Shown: piece after piece, positions 43,194-55,313 of the stretch
Position numbering within the stretch: position 1 is the stretch's first letter
How the letters are laid out: each line of letters starts with the position of its first letter
NCBI GenBank assembly: GCA_947039515.1
Contig: CAMQYY010000001.1
Coordinates: 62,001-126,000, forward strand
Reading direction: 5' to 3'
Source of the DNA: an uncultured Ureaplasma sp.
GTDB lineage: Bacteria > Bacillota_I > Bacilli_A > Mycoplasmatales > Mycoplasmoidaceae
Length of the DNA: 64,000 bases
Made by a program: the position numbers and the translations under genes
The notes under the pieces: model-generated
Told to the model about the DNA's origin: nothing
Database searches by the model: none
Seen by the model: only the letters and a program-made list of their open reading frames with translations

Positions 43194-45008
43194 TTATTTT
43201 AACATTTTTTTAGTTTCAATATTGAAGATATTAATATAATTATCAATTATTTTTTTTGCTAATACTCATGGTTTATCTTCATATAAATCAATACCTAATA
43301 ATTTGATTGTTTCAATTGGTGATAAACTTGTTCCTGATTTTAAGAATTTAAAATAATTTTCAAGAGCATTTGGTTCTTTTTTAATTATCTTATCAGCAAT
43401 AATAGTACCAACTACTTGACCAATAGCATATTTATAAACATAAAAATTACCTGCATAAAAATGTGAAATTCTTAAAATTGTAGCAAGAGAATAATTGTAT
43501 GGAGGTTTCGAATATTTTTTTAGATTTTTAATTCCAATATATTCATCCATTAATTTTAAATATTTATCACTAATAACATCATAAGTAATTGATTCATCTT
43601 TATTAATTAAATCATTAATATCATATTCAAAATTAGAGAAAATTATTTGTCTTGTAGTTGTTGCAAAAAAACCACTTATCAATTGATCTAAAATAAAAAC
43701 TTTTGTTTTGTTATCTTTTTCTTTATCAGCATTATTTAATAAATAATGACTTAATAAAACTTCATTAGTTATTGAGGCTACTTCAGCACAAAAAATAGAA
43801 GTAGATTGATATATTTTCTGTCCAATTCCATAATAATAACTATTTAATGAATGACCTAATTCATGAGCTAATGTATAAACTGAATCAATTGAATTATCAT
43901 AATTCATTAAAATAAAATATTTACTTAATCCACTAGTCCCGCCAATAGAATAAGCTCCTGTTGTTTTATTTTCTTTAGGCATTCAAGAGATTCATCTTTC
44001 ATCAAATGCTCTTTTTAAAACACCAACATATTCTTCTCCAAGTAATTGTAAAGAATCAACAATAATTTCTTTAGCTTCTTCTGGTGAAAAGTTTTTACTT
44101 GTTTTAATTAAATCTAAATAACCATCTCAAGGCTCAATTTTATCAACATTAATAATTTTCTTAAGAAAATTATTTCTTGTTTCTGAATATATTCTGTATG
44201 ATTTCTTATAATCCTTTACATTTTTATAAATGTGAGGAATTAATTTAACATCTATTTCATCACTAAAAGCACAAGCATGAATATAATCATTAAAGTTTCT
44301 AATTTTAGTTGATGTATTAAGTTCTAAATAATTATAATAAAGTGAATGAGTTAATGTATTTCTAAAACTATAAAAAGCATTATTGAAACTTATTCATACA
44401 TTTTTTCTTAATAATCTATCAGGAGATTTTAAATTTTTAAAAACATCAGCTTGTGTTTTTAATTTAATTACTTTATTTTTCGAATTAACTACATCTTGAA
44501 ATTTTATATCACCATTAATTAAACTATTATAAAGTTCATCAACACCTCCAGCTGACTTAGAAATTTTTGATATTAGTTTTTCTTCTACATCTAATAATGT
44601 ATGTGGTTTTGTTTTGATAATCAAATCAAAAGATCTACTATATTCTTTTAATTCTTCATCTTTAAGGTATTCAAAAATTTTAGCTTCATTTTTTAAAATG
44701 ATATTTTCAAAATCACTTAAAATAACTGAATAATCATTTGATTCATTTGAAATCTTTTGGCCTCAAGATATTCACTCTTGATCAATAATATTTTCATTTG
44801 CTTTATTACTAATATAATTAGAAAACCTATTTGATAAAATTTCCATTTCTTCAGTTAATGCAATTCATTTTTTGAAATTATCTAAATTATCAATAAAAAT
44901 TTTATAGTGTTCAATAATTTCAGATCACTTAGTTTTTCATTCTTGATATAAAAAATCTAATGGTTTATTTTCTAATAGACTTTCTAAATCTCATTCATAA
45001 TTTGACAT
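43194..45008 (-). CDS. pepF: oligoendopeptidase F, M3 family zinc peptidase
   Basis: Encodes 604 residues, in several track pieces. Zinc site TLAHELGHSLNSYYYG (HExxH) near residue 380, with the downstream Glu in EVASITNEVLL. Cleaves short peptides in the cytoplasm, probably to recover imported amino acids. No signal peptide. Starts at the ATG at 45008 and ends four bases from smpB. Divergent from arcC. Confidence 0.94.
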
Positions 45009-45071
45009 AAAAAAGTTCCTTTTGCTTAATATTTAATTTTAATCTTAAAATTTTATTTAATATTTTTATTA

Positions 45072-45077
45072 TATAAT
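45072..45077 (+). promoter_or_regulatory. -10 box candidate for arcC
   Basis: TATAAT about 35 bases before the arcC ATG, with a good AGGAG site between. No convincing -35. Confidence 0.45.
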
Positions 45078-45112
45078 ATAGATATTATATTTTTAAAAAC
45101 AGGAGACAAAAT

Positions 45113-46045
45113 ATGTCAAGAATTGTAATCGCTTTAGGTGGGAATGCATTAGGTAATAATCCAGAGGAACAAAAAAAATTAGTTGATATTCCAGCTGCTA
45201 AAATAGTTTCATTAATAAAAGAAGGACATGAAGTTATTGTTGGTCATGGTAATGGTCCACAAGTTGGAATGATTGTTAATTCATTTGCAAATTCAGATGT
45301 TATTAAAGCTAATAAGTTTAATATGCCTTTTCCAGAAGCTGGAGGAATGAGTCAAGGTTATATTGGTTTTCATTTACAAAATGCAATTTATAATGAACTA
45401 AAAAAAGTAGGAATTAAAAAAGATGTTCAATATATCTTAACTCAAACATTAGTTGATGGAAATGATACAGCTTTTAAAAATCCTACAAAACCAGTTGGTC
45501 CTTTCTATGATACAAAAAAAGATGGTGAAGAAGCTAATCCAGGTTCTATCATTGTTGAAGATGCTGGTAGAGGTTTTAGAAAAGTAGTAGCAAGTCCATT
45601 ACCAATTGGCTTTTTAGGTCTTGATGCTATTAAAAAAACTGTTGATAGTGGTTCTATAGCAATTGTTTGTGGTGGTGGGGGAATTCCTACTATTGAAACA
45701 AAAACTGGTTTTGAAGGTGTAGATGGCGTTATTGATAAAGACTTTGCATTAGCAAAAATGGCTGCAGGTTTAAAGGCAGATAAATTAGTAATCTTAACTG
45801 GTGTTGAAAAAATTGCAATCAATTGAGGAAAACCTGATCAAAAAGGTTTGGATAGATGTACAGTTGAAGAAATCAAAAAACATATTGCTGATAATCAATT
45901 TGCTCCTGGTTCAATGTTGCCAAAAGTTGAAGCTGCTATAGCATTCTTAAGAGATAATCCAACTGGTGAAGCTCTTATTGCTCACTTAGAAAAAGTTGAA
46001 GATTCAATTAATGGAAAAAATGGAACAATTATAGTTTCTAAATAA
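45113..46045 (+). CDS. arcC: carbamate kinase
   Basis: Encodes 310 residues. N-terminal RIVIALGGNALG and GHGNGPQVG are the phosphate-binding motifs; VCGGGGIPTI and DKDFALAKMA are further family blocks. It makes ATP from carbamoyl phosphate and ADP, the last step of arginine fermentation. arcA and arcB are not next to it, so the pathway must be spread out. A monocistronic unit with its own terminator. Confidence 0.96.
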
Positions 46046-46054
46046 AATATTAAA

Positions 46055-46088
46055 AAAAAAAGCAAAAGAATTTTCTTTTGCTTTTTTT
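46055..46088 (+). terminator. hairpin terminator of arcC
   Basis: 16-bp stem (AAAAAAAGCAAAAGAA with complement), minimal loop TT, then T run. Confidence 0.8.
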
Positions 46089-46165
46089 AAATATCTCATC
46101 AAGAGAAAAAAAGTAATTTAATGCTATAAATATAATATTATTAATAAATATTTACATGGAATAAT

Positions 46166-47092
46166 ATGAATAATTTACAAATTAACTCAGATTCATTAAG
46201 AATGAAATATGTTTCATCAAAAGCCCTTTTTAAATTAACAAATAGGCAATTTTGACAATCTATAGGTGAACCTATTTATGCATATATTTTTTCAATTTTA
46301 TTATTAGGAATTTTTGGTGGTATTAATGGCGGAAATTTTGAAACCTTAACAGAATTACAAACATTTAAAGCTGGTATCATCGGCTTAATATCTATGCAAA
46401 TTCTTTCTGTAGGAATAATGACTTTACCTACAGTTGTAATGGAGTTTAAAACATCAGTTCTTTTAAAAAGAATTGGAGCAACATCAATAACACCTATTTT
46501 ATTTCTTTTTACTATTTCTTTTTACTATTTTATAATCTTAATTTCTGAAGTCATTTGAATGTTACTTTGAGTTATACTATTTTTTGGATTTAATACTGTA
46601 AAGGATATTGGTATACCAGAATCTGGTCAATTATGAGTTAATGTTATGTTTTCAACAATTGACTGACCTGGATTTATTTTTTCAACTCTTTATACAGTAG
46701 TTACAACATTATCTTTTGCTTCATTAATAATAGCTATTAGTAAAACTGCTGTTGGTGTTAACGTAGTTGGTTCTATTATTTTCTTTAGTTGTATGTTTTT
46801 AAGTGGTCAGTTATTACCAATGGTTCAAATTGTTCAAAATGATGCTTTAAGAATTATAAGTTATTTAACTCCTTTTAGATATACAACTGGTTTAACTTTA
46901 ATGTCATGAGTTGGTGATAGTCCATTTATTATTGATAGTGACTTTACTCAAAAAATATTTACTTCTGAGGGAATAAAAGATATTGTTGTTTATAATATTG
47001 CTGATCAATATTTAAATTGATTTATTCCGTTATTAATAATTGGAATAACAACATTTGCCTCATTAAAATTATTTAAGTGAAATGCTAGATAG
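46166..47092 (+). CDS. ABC-2 type transporter permease
   Basis: Encodes 308 residues; absent from the ORF track because of many UGA codons. Six hydrophobic segments in the ABC-2 arrangement: QSIGEPIYAYIFSILLLGIFGG, MQILSVGIMTLPTVVMEF, FLFTISFYYFIILISEVIWML, STLYTVVTTLSFASLIIAI, VVGSIIFFSCMFLSGQLLPM, NWFIPLLIIGITTFASLKLF. The segment LSGQLLPM fits drug/antigen exporter permeases. The ATPase gene follows after nine bases with AGGAG. Substrate unknown. Confidence 0.87.
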
Positions 47093-47101
47093 GAGTTTTT
47101 T

Positions 47102-47914
47102 ATGAATGATAACATAGAGAAAAAAACAATATATCCAAGTTTAGCATTAGATCAAAATGATAAATTGGAAGCTGAAACTATTATTATAAATGACTATGAA
47201 AATTTAAAACCAATGATTAGAGTTGATGGTTTAACTAAAATTTTTGGTAAAAACCAGAAGAAAAATATTGCTGTTGATAATTTAAATTTTACTTTTTATG
47301 ATGGGCAAAAAATTGCTTTTCTTGGTGCAAATGGGGCTGGTAAAACTACTACAATTGAAATGATTGCTGGGATTACAAAACCAACATCAGGTTCAATTAA
47401 CTTTTTATATGATTATGTAAATACATATCAAGAAACAATCGGTATTCAGTTTCAGGATTCAATTTATCCAATGGGTATTAAAGTAAGGGATGTTATTAAT
47501 TTCATTCTTGAAGTTTATAACATTAAAATGTCTAAAGATGAAATTATGAATATTGTTCAATCTTTTGATTTAACACATTTGTATAAAAAGAATGCAAGAT
47601 CACTTTCTGGTGGCCAACAACAAAGATTAAATATTTTACTTTCTCTTGTTCATAAACCTAAATATGTATTCTTAGATGAACTATCAACAGGTCTTGATAT
47701 TTCAGTTAGATCTAAAATTAAGAAATTTATTAAAGAGTATATAAGTTTAAATGATATTAATATGGTGCTAATATCACATGATGCTAGTGAAATAGAAACT
47801 TTATGCAATAGAATAATTATCTTACAAAAAGGTATATTAAAGGTGGATATGCCTATGGAAGAAGTATTAAAAAGATTTGATAGTGTTGAAGCTTTATTAG
47901 AAAAATATATATAA
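47102..47914 (+). CDS. ABC transporter ATP-binding protein, ABC-2 partner
   Basis: Encodes 270 residues. Walker A GANGAGKTT, signature LSGGQQQRLNILLSL, Walker B YVFLDELSTGLD and switch His ISHD are all present. The first ~35 residues form an extra N-terminal leader before the ATPase fold (MNDNIEKKTIYPSLALDQND). It powers the permease encoded directly upstream. Confidence 0.93.
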   Translation: MNDNIEKKTIYPSLALDQNDKLEAETIIINDYENLKPMIRVDGLTKIFGKNQKKNIAVDNLNFTFYDGQKIAFLGANGAGKTTTIEMIAGITKPTSGSINFLYDYVNTYQETIGIQFQDSIYPMGIKVRDVINFILEVYNIKMSKDEIMNIVQSFDLTHLYKKNARSLSGGQQQRLNILLSLVHKPKYVFLDELSTGLDISVRSKIKKFIKEYISLNDINMVLISHDASEIETLCNRIIILQKGILKVDMPMEEVLKRFDSVEALLEKYI

Positions 47915-47947
47915 TATAAATAGTTTATATTATATATAGGAGTAAAA

Positions 47948-49300
47948 ATGAAAGATAGTATTAATTTATCTATAAAATCGCTTTTTGATAACAAAAAAGT
48001 AAATAGTGATGTTAAATTAACTGGCTGAATAAAATTTATTAGAGAACACAAATCAATTATTTTTATTGAGTTTATGGATGGCTCTATTTTCAAAACTATC
48101 CAGCTAGTAATAAAAAAAGATGGTTTTGATAATTTTGAACAAATAAAAGAAGATATTTCAATTGGAAGTGCAATTGAAATATTTGGTACTCTTATTGAAA
48201 ATAATAAAAATGAGTTGGAAATAATTTGTAAAGAAATTTTAGTTATTGGAAAATGTATTGATGAATATCCATTACAAAATAAAATTCATGGAAATGAGTT
48301 TTTAAGAGAGATAAGTAATATTAGATCAAGAACTAAATATTTTAATATTATTTTTGATATTAGAAGTTTTTTATTTAATACTATTAATAATTATTTTTAT
48401 AAAAATAATTTTAAATGAATATCAACTCCAATTTTGTCTTCTTCAGATGCTGAAGGAGCTGGTGATGTTTTTAATATCTCTGATAAAGATTTTTTTAATT
48501 CAGAAGCAAGTTTATCAGTAACTGGGCAATTACATCTAGAAGCAATGGCTTTAACTTATAAAAATGTTTATACATTGGGTCCACAATTTAGAGCTGAAAA
48601 ATCACATACAAGTCGTCATCTATCAGAATTTTGAATGCTTGAAGCTGAAATGAATTTTATGAATCTCGATGAATTAATAATTTTTATGGAGGGAATGATT
48701 AAACACTTTGCTACAGAATTATTAAAAAATAAAAAAGATGAAATAGTCTATTTAGATTCATTAAATATTGGTTTAATAGATAAACTTGAAAATTTAATTA
48801 ATAATGATTTTGCTAAAAAAAGTTATCGTGAAGCTATTGAAATTTTAAAGGAAGCAAGGGATTCAAAGAAAGTTATTTTTCAAAATAATAATATTGATTT
48901 TGGAACAGATCTTGATTCTGAACATGAGAGATATTTATGTGAAAAACATTTTAAAAAGCCAACATTCATTTATAATTATCCAACTGCAATAAAAGCGTTT
49001 TACATGAAAAGAAATGATGATGAAACTGTTAAGGGAGTAGATCTTTTAGTTCCTTTAATAGGTGAATTATGTGGTGGTAGTGAAAGAGAAAATAGCTATG
49101 ATGTTTTAATGGAAAACATGAAAGATAAAAATATTCCTCTGGATGAACTATCTTGATATCTTGAATTAAGAAAATATGGTTATGCTAGTTCATCTGGTTT
49201 TGGGATGGGTTTTGAAAGATTAATAATGTTTTTAACTGGTGTTGAAAATATTAAGGATGCTATTCCTTTTGCAAGATCTCATGAAAATATCAAATTTTAA
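47948..49300 (+). CDS. asnS: asparagine--tRNA ligase
   Basis: Encodes 450 residues; joined across UGA. N-terminal OB-fold anticodon-binding domain ([21 protein letters not shown]), class II motif 2 region ([26 protein letters not shown]) and motif 3 ([18 protein letters not shown]). The EFWMLEAEM wording and the overall order fit AsnRS rather than AspRS. Follows the ABC-2 unit by 33 bases and overlaps pgsA by 20 bases. Confidence 0.94.
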
Positions 49301-49916
49301 AAAAAATATACCTAATATTGCTACTATCTTTAGAATAATAATCATAATCCCTATTGTTGTTTTAATGATTTTGGCACCTTTATATAATCAAAATGTAATT
49401 TACTCTTTCCAATCATTTGATAACCAAGCAATAAATATTAATACTTTTAATTTTGTTGCTTTTATTCTATTTCTTATAGCATCTATAACAGATTGATTTG
49501 ATGGTTGGTATGCTAGAAAGAATAATATAGTTTCTGATTTTGGTAAATTTTGAGATCCTATTGCTGATAAAATATTAATAAATAGTGTTCTTATTTTACT
49601 TCTTTATAATAATCTTATTGAAGTTTGGATAGTTATTTTAATAATTATTAGAGATGTTTTAGTTGATGGATTAAAAATGAGTTCTGCTAAAAATGGTATT
49701 GTTGTTTCTGCTAGTATTTGAGGAAAAATAAAAACAATTTTATTGATGTTCAGTATTATCATTGTTTTTCTATTAGGTGGAAATGATGTTGATAAAGCAT
49801 CTTTATATTATTGATTAATTCAAAATATGTTATTAATAGTAAGTTTGTTTTTCGTTTTAGCTTCAGGATTAAATTATTTTTTAAATATTAAAAAACAAAA
49901 AAAAGTAATGTTATAA
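49281..49916 (+). CDS. pgsA: CDP-diacylglycerol--glycerol-3-phosphate 3-phosphatidyltransferase
   Basis: Encodes 211 residues; starts at the ATG at 49281 within the last codons of asnS in another frame. The CDP-alcohol phosphotransferase motif DG-AR-G-D-D is complete ([27 protein letters not shown]). Several membrane helices. Makes phosphatidylglycerophosphate for the cell membrane. The stop lies in the loop of the shared terminator. Confidence 0.93.
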
Positions 49917-49931
49917 AACATTACTTTTTTT
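49898..49931. terminator. bidirectional hairpin terminator
   Basis: 15-bp stem (AAAAAAAGTAATGTT with complement) between convergent pgsA and recR; the pgsA TAA forms part of the loop. Confidence 0.8.
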
Positions 49932-50523
49932 ATATTTTTCTTCGATTATTAAATGAATGTTTTAATGTTTCATTATCAGCATAATCAACTGATGCATTTA
50001 GCGGAATCCCAAAACCTATTCTGCTTATAATAATATCTTTTTTTGAAAGAATTTCTTTTATATATTGAGCTGTCATTTCGCCATCATGTGTAAAATTTGT
50101 TGCAATTATTACTTCAAGAATATCATTATCAATTCTATCAATTAATGAATTAATATTAGTATGTTCTACTAAAACATTTTTCTTAAAAGAAATTTCACCA
50201 TTAGTGATATGATAGAGACCATTATATAATTTAGAATCTTCAATCCTATCTAATTCATCAATATTAGAAACAACACAAATTTTTGTTCTATCTCTTGAAC
50301 TACTAAGACAAATAGCGCATTCATCTTTTACTGCAATATTTCCGCAAGTTTTACAAATTTTAACATAATCATGAGCTTCTTTTATTTTCAAAATGAAAGT
50401 TCTTATATATTTATCATCTTGTTTTAATATAAAATGAGCTATCTTATTTGCTGATTTTAAACCTATATTGGGTAAAGATCTTATTGCATCTATTAAATGT
50501 TCAAATTCTTTGGGTTTAGTCAT
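49930..50523 (-). CDS. recR: recombination protein RecR
   Basis: Encodes 197 residues. Helix-hairpin-helix (RSLPNIGLKSANKIAHFIL), zinc finger CKTCGNIAVKDECAIC, and Toprim domain (KICVVSNIDELDRIEDS). Acts in recombinational repair with RecO. Third gene of dnaX-ybaB-recR, a standard order. Confidence 0.96.
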   Translation of the reverse strand: MTKPKEFEHLIDAIRSLPNIGLKSANKIAHFILKQDDKYIRTFILKIKEAHDYVKICKTCGNIAVKDECAICLSSSRDRTKICVVSNIDELDRIEDSKLYNGLYHITNGEISFKKNVLVEHTNINSLIDRIDNDILEVIIATNFTHDGEMTAQYIKEILSKKDIIISRIGFGIPLNASVDYADNETLKHSFNNRRKI

Positions 50524-50529
50524 ATATAA

Positions 50530-50832
50530 TTAGATTAAATTAGCTAAACCTGGTGCTAAATTATTAGCTAAATCATTTTTGCCTTTAACAACACCATTAA
50601 TAGCTTGGTTACAAGCAGTTGCAATAATAGCTTGTAATGTTTCTTTATCTGAAGCATCAATTAATGACTCATCTAAAATTTTAATTTCAATAATTTGAAA
50701 AGAACCTTTTATTAAAACTGAAATTGCATTTTGATAAGTATATTCAAAAACTCTAACATCATATTCTGCCATTTCTTTTTTCATTTTGCTTTGCATTTGA
50801 GTAGCTTGAGCCATTAAATCTTTCATGTTCAT
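50530..50832 (-). CDS. ybaB: nucleoid-associated protein, YbaB/EbfC family
   Basis: Encodes 100 residues. N-terminal helix MKDLMAQATQMQSKMKKEMAEYDV, then the beta section and the C-terminal helix with Asn/Gly (AINGVVKGKNDLANNLAPGL). Small dimeric DNA-binding protein. A second ATG three codons inside is possible; AGAGG precedes the first by 11 bases. Confidence 0.9.
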   Translation of the reverse strand: MNMKDLMAQATQMQSKMKKEMAEYDVRVFEYTYQNAISVLIKGSFQIIEIKILDESLIDASDKETLQAIIATACNQAINGVVKGKNDLANNLAPGLANLI

Positions 50833-50846
50833 AATTTATTTTTCCT

Positions 50847-52700
50847 CTAATTATTTAAAATATCTAGCAATAATTTTGTGCTATTTTCTTCACTATTACT
50901 ATTTTTTATTATATCAATATTTAAATCTTTTTGTAGTTTTATGTCATTTGAAATTTCTTTTAAAACTATTGCATATCTTTTTGATAAATCCCTATCAACT
51001 CCAATTACAATATTTAATTCACCAAACATTTTTTCAAATCAATTATTAAACAATTCAGATTGAATAATTCGATTAAAATTATTAGCACTTGTTTGATTTT
51101 TAAAAAGAATAACACATCCTTTTTCTGAAGTAATTAAAAATTTTTCAGCAAATTGAAGTAAATATAATTCATCTGGAAAATTATTTTCTTTAAGGATATC
51201 TATTAATTTTTCATTAAATTCTATTTTTTTTTGATTATTTGAATTATTTGCTATTCTAGAAAAAATTTCTTCTAATGAAAGAGTAATATTCAATTTTCTT
51301 TTTAAAGTATTATCAAAGGAAATTGAATCATGGTTTTGTTGACTTTCTTTTTCTTTTATTTCACTTAATGTTTGTTCAAATGGAAATTGTTCGATTAATG
51401 ATTCTTTTTTTACTGTTTTATTTTTCAAGCTTGAAATATTTAGTGGTGTTATTTTAAAAATACTCTCATCAAAAAAAATATCTTCTTTTTTTGAAAATAT
51501 TATCATATCTTTAATATTTTCTTTATCTTCTAAATTTTCTTTTACTTCTATTTTAAACTCTTCACTTAAAGTTTCATAGTTAATTTGTTTGTCATTTATT
51601 TGAAGACTTTTATTTTTTTCATCATTATTTTGACTAAATATTTCAGTCGCCTTTAAAGTTAATATTTCAAAATTAAATCTTGGTTTATAACATTTTTTAA
51701 TTTTAGGTAATTCTTTATTTCAAAGATCAACAACTTCAATTATTTTTTCAATATTAAATATTTTAAGATCGTCAACATTTAGTGAAGTTAATTTATTTAA
51801 AAGAATAAAATTATTAGTTTTTATAAAAATTAATTTATCTAAAAGTATTTCTAATAAGTCACTTAATAAAATATAAAAATCAATTCCTTTTTTATCATAT
51901 TCATTAATTGCAATAATTAAATCTTGATAAGAATATGAAAAAATTAAGTTTAATAAATTAATCTTATTATTAATATTTATTAAACCATATATTTCTTCTA
52001 CATTAGCTAACTTAATTTTTTCAAATAAAGTACTTAATTGATCTAAAATAGAAATAGCATCTCTAGCAGAACCATCAGCTATATCTACAATAGTGGTAAT
52101 TGCAGCATTATCAACTTTTATATTTTCATTGATAGCTATTTGATTTAAATGCTTTATCAATGAAATATTACTTATTTTTTTGAAATCATATCTTTGGCAT
52201 CGACTAATAATTGTTCCTGGTATTTTATTAAATTCAGTAGTGGCAAATATAAAAATAATATGTGAAGGAGCTTCTTCTAATGTTTTTAGAAAAGCATTTC
52301 AAGCATTTGTTGTTAACATATGAGCTTCATCAATAATATAAACTTTATATTTTAATCTCATTGGTTGATAAACGACTGTTTCAATTATTTTTCTAATTTC
52401 ATCAACACCATTATTAGAAGCAGCATCAAGTTCTAAAAAATCGATTGATTTATCAATAGATAGGCAATTTTCACATTTATTACAACAATCAGAAAATTGT
52501 AAATCTAAACAATTAACAGATTTTGCAAAAATTTTTGCAATTGATGTTTTTCCAGAACCTTTTGGACCTGAAAAAATATAAGCATGATTAATTCTTTTTG
52601 AACTAATTGAGTTAATCAAAGTTTGAATAATTAATTTTTGATCAATTATTTGAGAAAAATTAGAAGGTCTATATTTTCTATAAAGGGCTATTTTAGACAT
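50847..52700 (-). CDS. dnaX: DNA polymerase III subunits gamma/tau
   Basis: Encodes 617 residues; fragmented by UGA. I start at ATG 52700 (MSKIALYRKYRPSNFSQIIDQ). Walker A GPKGSGKTS, zinc-binding cysteines CLDLQFSDCCNKCENC, Walker B DEAHMLT and a sensor. The C-terminal ~250 residues are variable and Lys/Asn/Glu-rich. The clamp-loader motor. Overlaps the flippase gene end by eight bases. No slippery frameshift needed for the length found. Confidence 0.93.
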
Positions 52701-54462
52701 ATTCACTTTCTTTTTTAAATTCAATAATATCTTTGTTTCTAAATTTTAATAAAAAACTTTGAGAATAAAATTTAAAATCATCTTTTAAGAAAATATAAGA
52801 ATTAAGGAGAGTAAAACCAAAAATGACAAAAGGCAAAATAATTGATAAAGATAAGGCAAGGAAGTTATTATTATTAATTGCTTCAATATTATTAAAATTA
52901 GTTATATAAACAATTGACATTGACAAGTAAATTATAAAAATTGGAATTAATGGAATTAGAACATTTTTCTTAAAGAATGTTTTCTCATAATTTATAATAT
53001 GTTCTTTAATATGATTTGAAACTAAAAAATATTCAACAGTAGAACTAATACTTCAGCCTATTATTATTCCTAAAAATAAAGCTGAATTAATGTGTTCAAC
53101 TGGAAAAGAAAAACAAAATATTAAAAGAAAAATAGTAGTAGAAATAATTAAGATTACTACTTTAATAAAACTATATTTTAATATCCTATCAAAACATCCT
53201 AAAATTGGTAATAAATGTCGATATGGTGCTGATAAACTCTCTATAACAAATGGGATTATTAAACCAATAGTTAATGTTAAATTTAAAAAAATTGTAGTTT
53301 TATTTGCTAAAAGAGAATACATAAATGGAGAAAGTGTAATAAATGACACAACAATAAAACTAATATTTAATATAGCTCCTAAGTGATATCTTTTAAATGT
53401 TTCAAAAGAAAATTTTCTTTCATCATTATATTCATGAGCAATACTTGGTAATGATGCATCAAGAATAGAATGCAATATCTCTGAATAGGAAACTATTATC
53501 AATAAGTAAAGAGAGAATTCTCCTGCAGCTTCAAAGGTTGGAAATAAACCACTACCTCCTCCATGATCTCCATGAAAAGGTACATGTTCACCAAGATTTA
53601 ATGTTAAGATACCAAAAATAACAAAAATTATTGCATTTAAATCAGAACCTATTTGTTTAAGAAAATCATTAACTATTGAAATAAAATTATTTTTATATAT
53701 TTTTTTTACTTCTGGTTTTACTTTTCTATATCAAGGCATGTATTTTTTTAAATATATTCTAGCTATTGATATTACAAAGAAAGTTTTAAACGCTAAAAGA
53801 AAAGTTATTATTATATTCATATTAATAAAGGATAGATTTATCTGGTTATTTATTTGCAAAACTAAAAGAGTAATAATTATTCCATTAAATATAAATGTAA
53901 AGAAAATATTCAAGAAATTAGAATAAAAATCTTTTTTATAAATAAATAATAAAATAGTTATTATTGGAGTGATTCCAAAAGTAATTAAAGCTTCAGTTAC
54001 ATTTGCTAAAATAAATAATGTTGCTTCATATCAAGGAATTGGAATATTATGAGCAGGATCATTTGAAGTAGGAATACTTCCATTAGGTCAAAATCAAGGG
54101 AAAATAAAGGCTAATAAAATAATAAGAGTAATATAAAAAGCACCAATTTTTCGATATTGAAGCTTAAGATTAGCGATCATTAAATTGGCATCTTCATGCC
54201 TATTTTCAAAAATAGGGCCGTAAAGATTTTTCTTACTAACATTATTGATACCAGCATGAGAAAAATTAACATAAGGTAATAATCCTAAAATAACTGATAA
54301 AAATCCAAATGATCCTAGGCTAAAAGCATTTTCAATAAGTGAGCTTCTTATAAATACAAAAAGTAATGTAATAAGAGCCAACATAACTGAAACAACGGTA
54401 TTTATTACTGTTGTTTTTGATAGAGCATATTTATCATTTTTATTATAAATAGATCTATGCAT
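52693..54462 (-). CDS. polytopic membrane protein, MATE/oligosaccharide-flippase-like
   Basis: Encodes 589 residues; the track shows four pieces. About 13-14 hydrophobic segments in an arrangement like the MOP/MATE superfamily: YALSKTTVINTVVSVMLALITLL at the start, a long central region, and SIVNDFLKQIGSDLNAIIFVIFG in the second half, consistent with an internal two-half repeat. No diagnostic motif seen. Could move lipid-linked sugars or drugs; unproven. Cotranscribed with the HAD phosphatase before it and dnaX after it. Confidence 0.75.
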
Positions 54463-54464
54463 TT

Positions 54465-55313
54465 CTAGTCCAAATTCAACATTTTTAATAATTCTCTAGT
54501 AGCACCGTTCTCATTATTATTATATTTTGTAGTTCTTCTTGCAGATAATTTTGGTCCAGTTGTAGCATTTTTCATAGCAATTCCCCAAGTAGCAGCATCA
54601 ATCATACTAATATCATTATCACCATCACCAATTGCAAAACATCTTTCAATTGGAATACCATAATAAGAACTTAAGTATTTTAAAGCACTACCTTTTGATA
54701 CATATTCAGAGTTAATTTCAATAATGCAACTATCATTGATTGTATAATTTCTAATAATTAATGTTGGTGCTATTTCTTTTACTTCAAAGAATAATTCATT
54801 CATTTTTTCAGAATTTTTTATTGAAATAAGTATACTACAAATATTGTTTTTAATTTTATTAGTATCTTCATATAAATATTTAATTTTATTTTCATCTAAA
54901 TGAAAAATTTTAAGCATTTTGTCATAAAGTTCTGAATTTTCATGTTTCTTTCAAAACCAAGCATTTTCAGTATCTTCAATAATTATGTTATCAATTAAAT
55001 CAATAATTTTTTTATTTGAAAAAAGAGCTTTAAAAATTTCTTTGCTAAAAGTTAATGGAATTGAATATTCATTATCTTTTTCAAAGTTATAAATAATTGA
55101 GCCATTTCCAGTTACTAATAAACTTTCTAAATTTAGTTCATCATAAATGTATTTAGCGCCTCTTATAGGTCGACCAGTAGCTATACAAAAAATATGTCCT
55201 GCATCAACTATTTTTTTAACTGCTTCCTTTGTAAAATCTGTTAATTTTCCTTCTGAATTCAATAGTGTGCCATCTAAGTCACTTAATATTAAAGTTCTAT
55301 TTTTATTTATCAT
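54465..55313 (-). CDS. HAD-family hydrolase (Cof type)
   Basis: Encodes 282 residues. Motif I SDLDGTLLNSEG, motif II ATGRPIRG, and C-terminal motif GDGDNDISMIDAATWGIAM. Cytoplasmic phosphatase of the Cof subfamily (C2 cap), acting on small phosphorylated compounds; substrate unknown. Overlaps trpS by seven bases. Confidence 0.93.

Noticed and set aside
46166-47092. Non-coding stretch suggested by a gap in the ORF track
   Set aside because: Reading UGA as Trp reveals an uninterrupted 308-residue ABC-2 permease.
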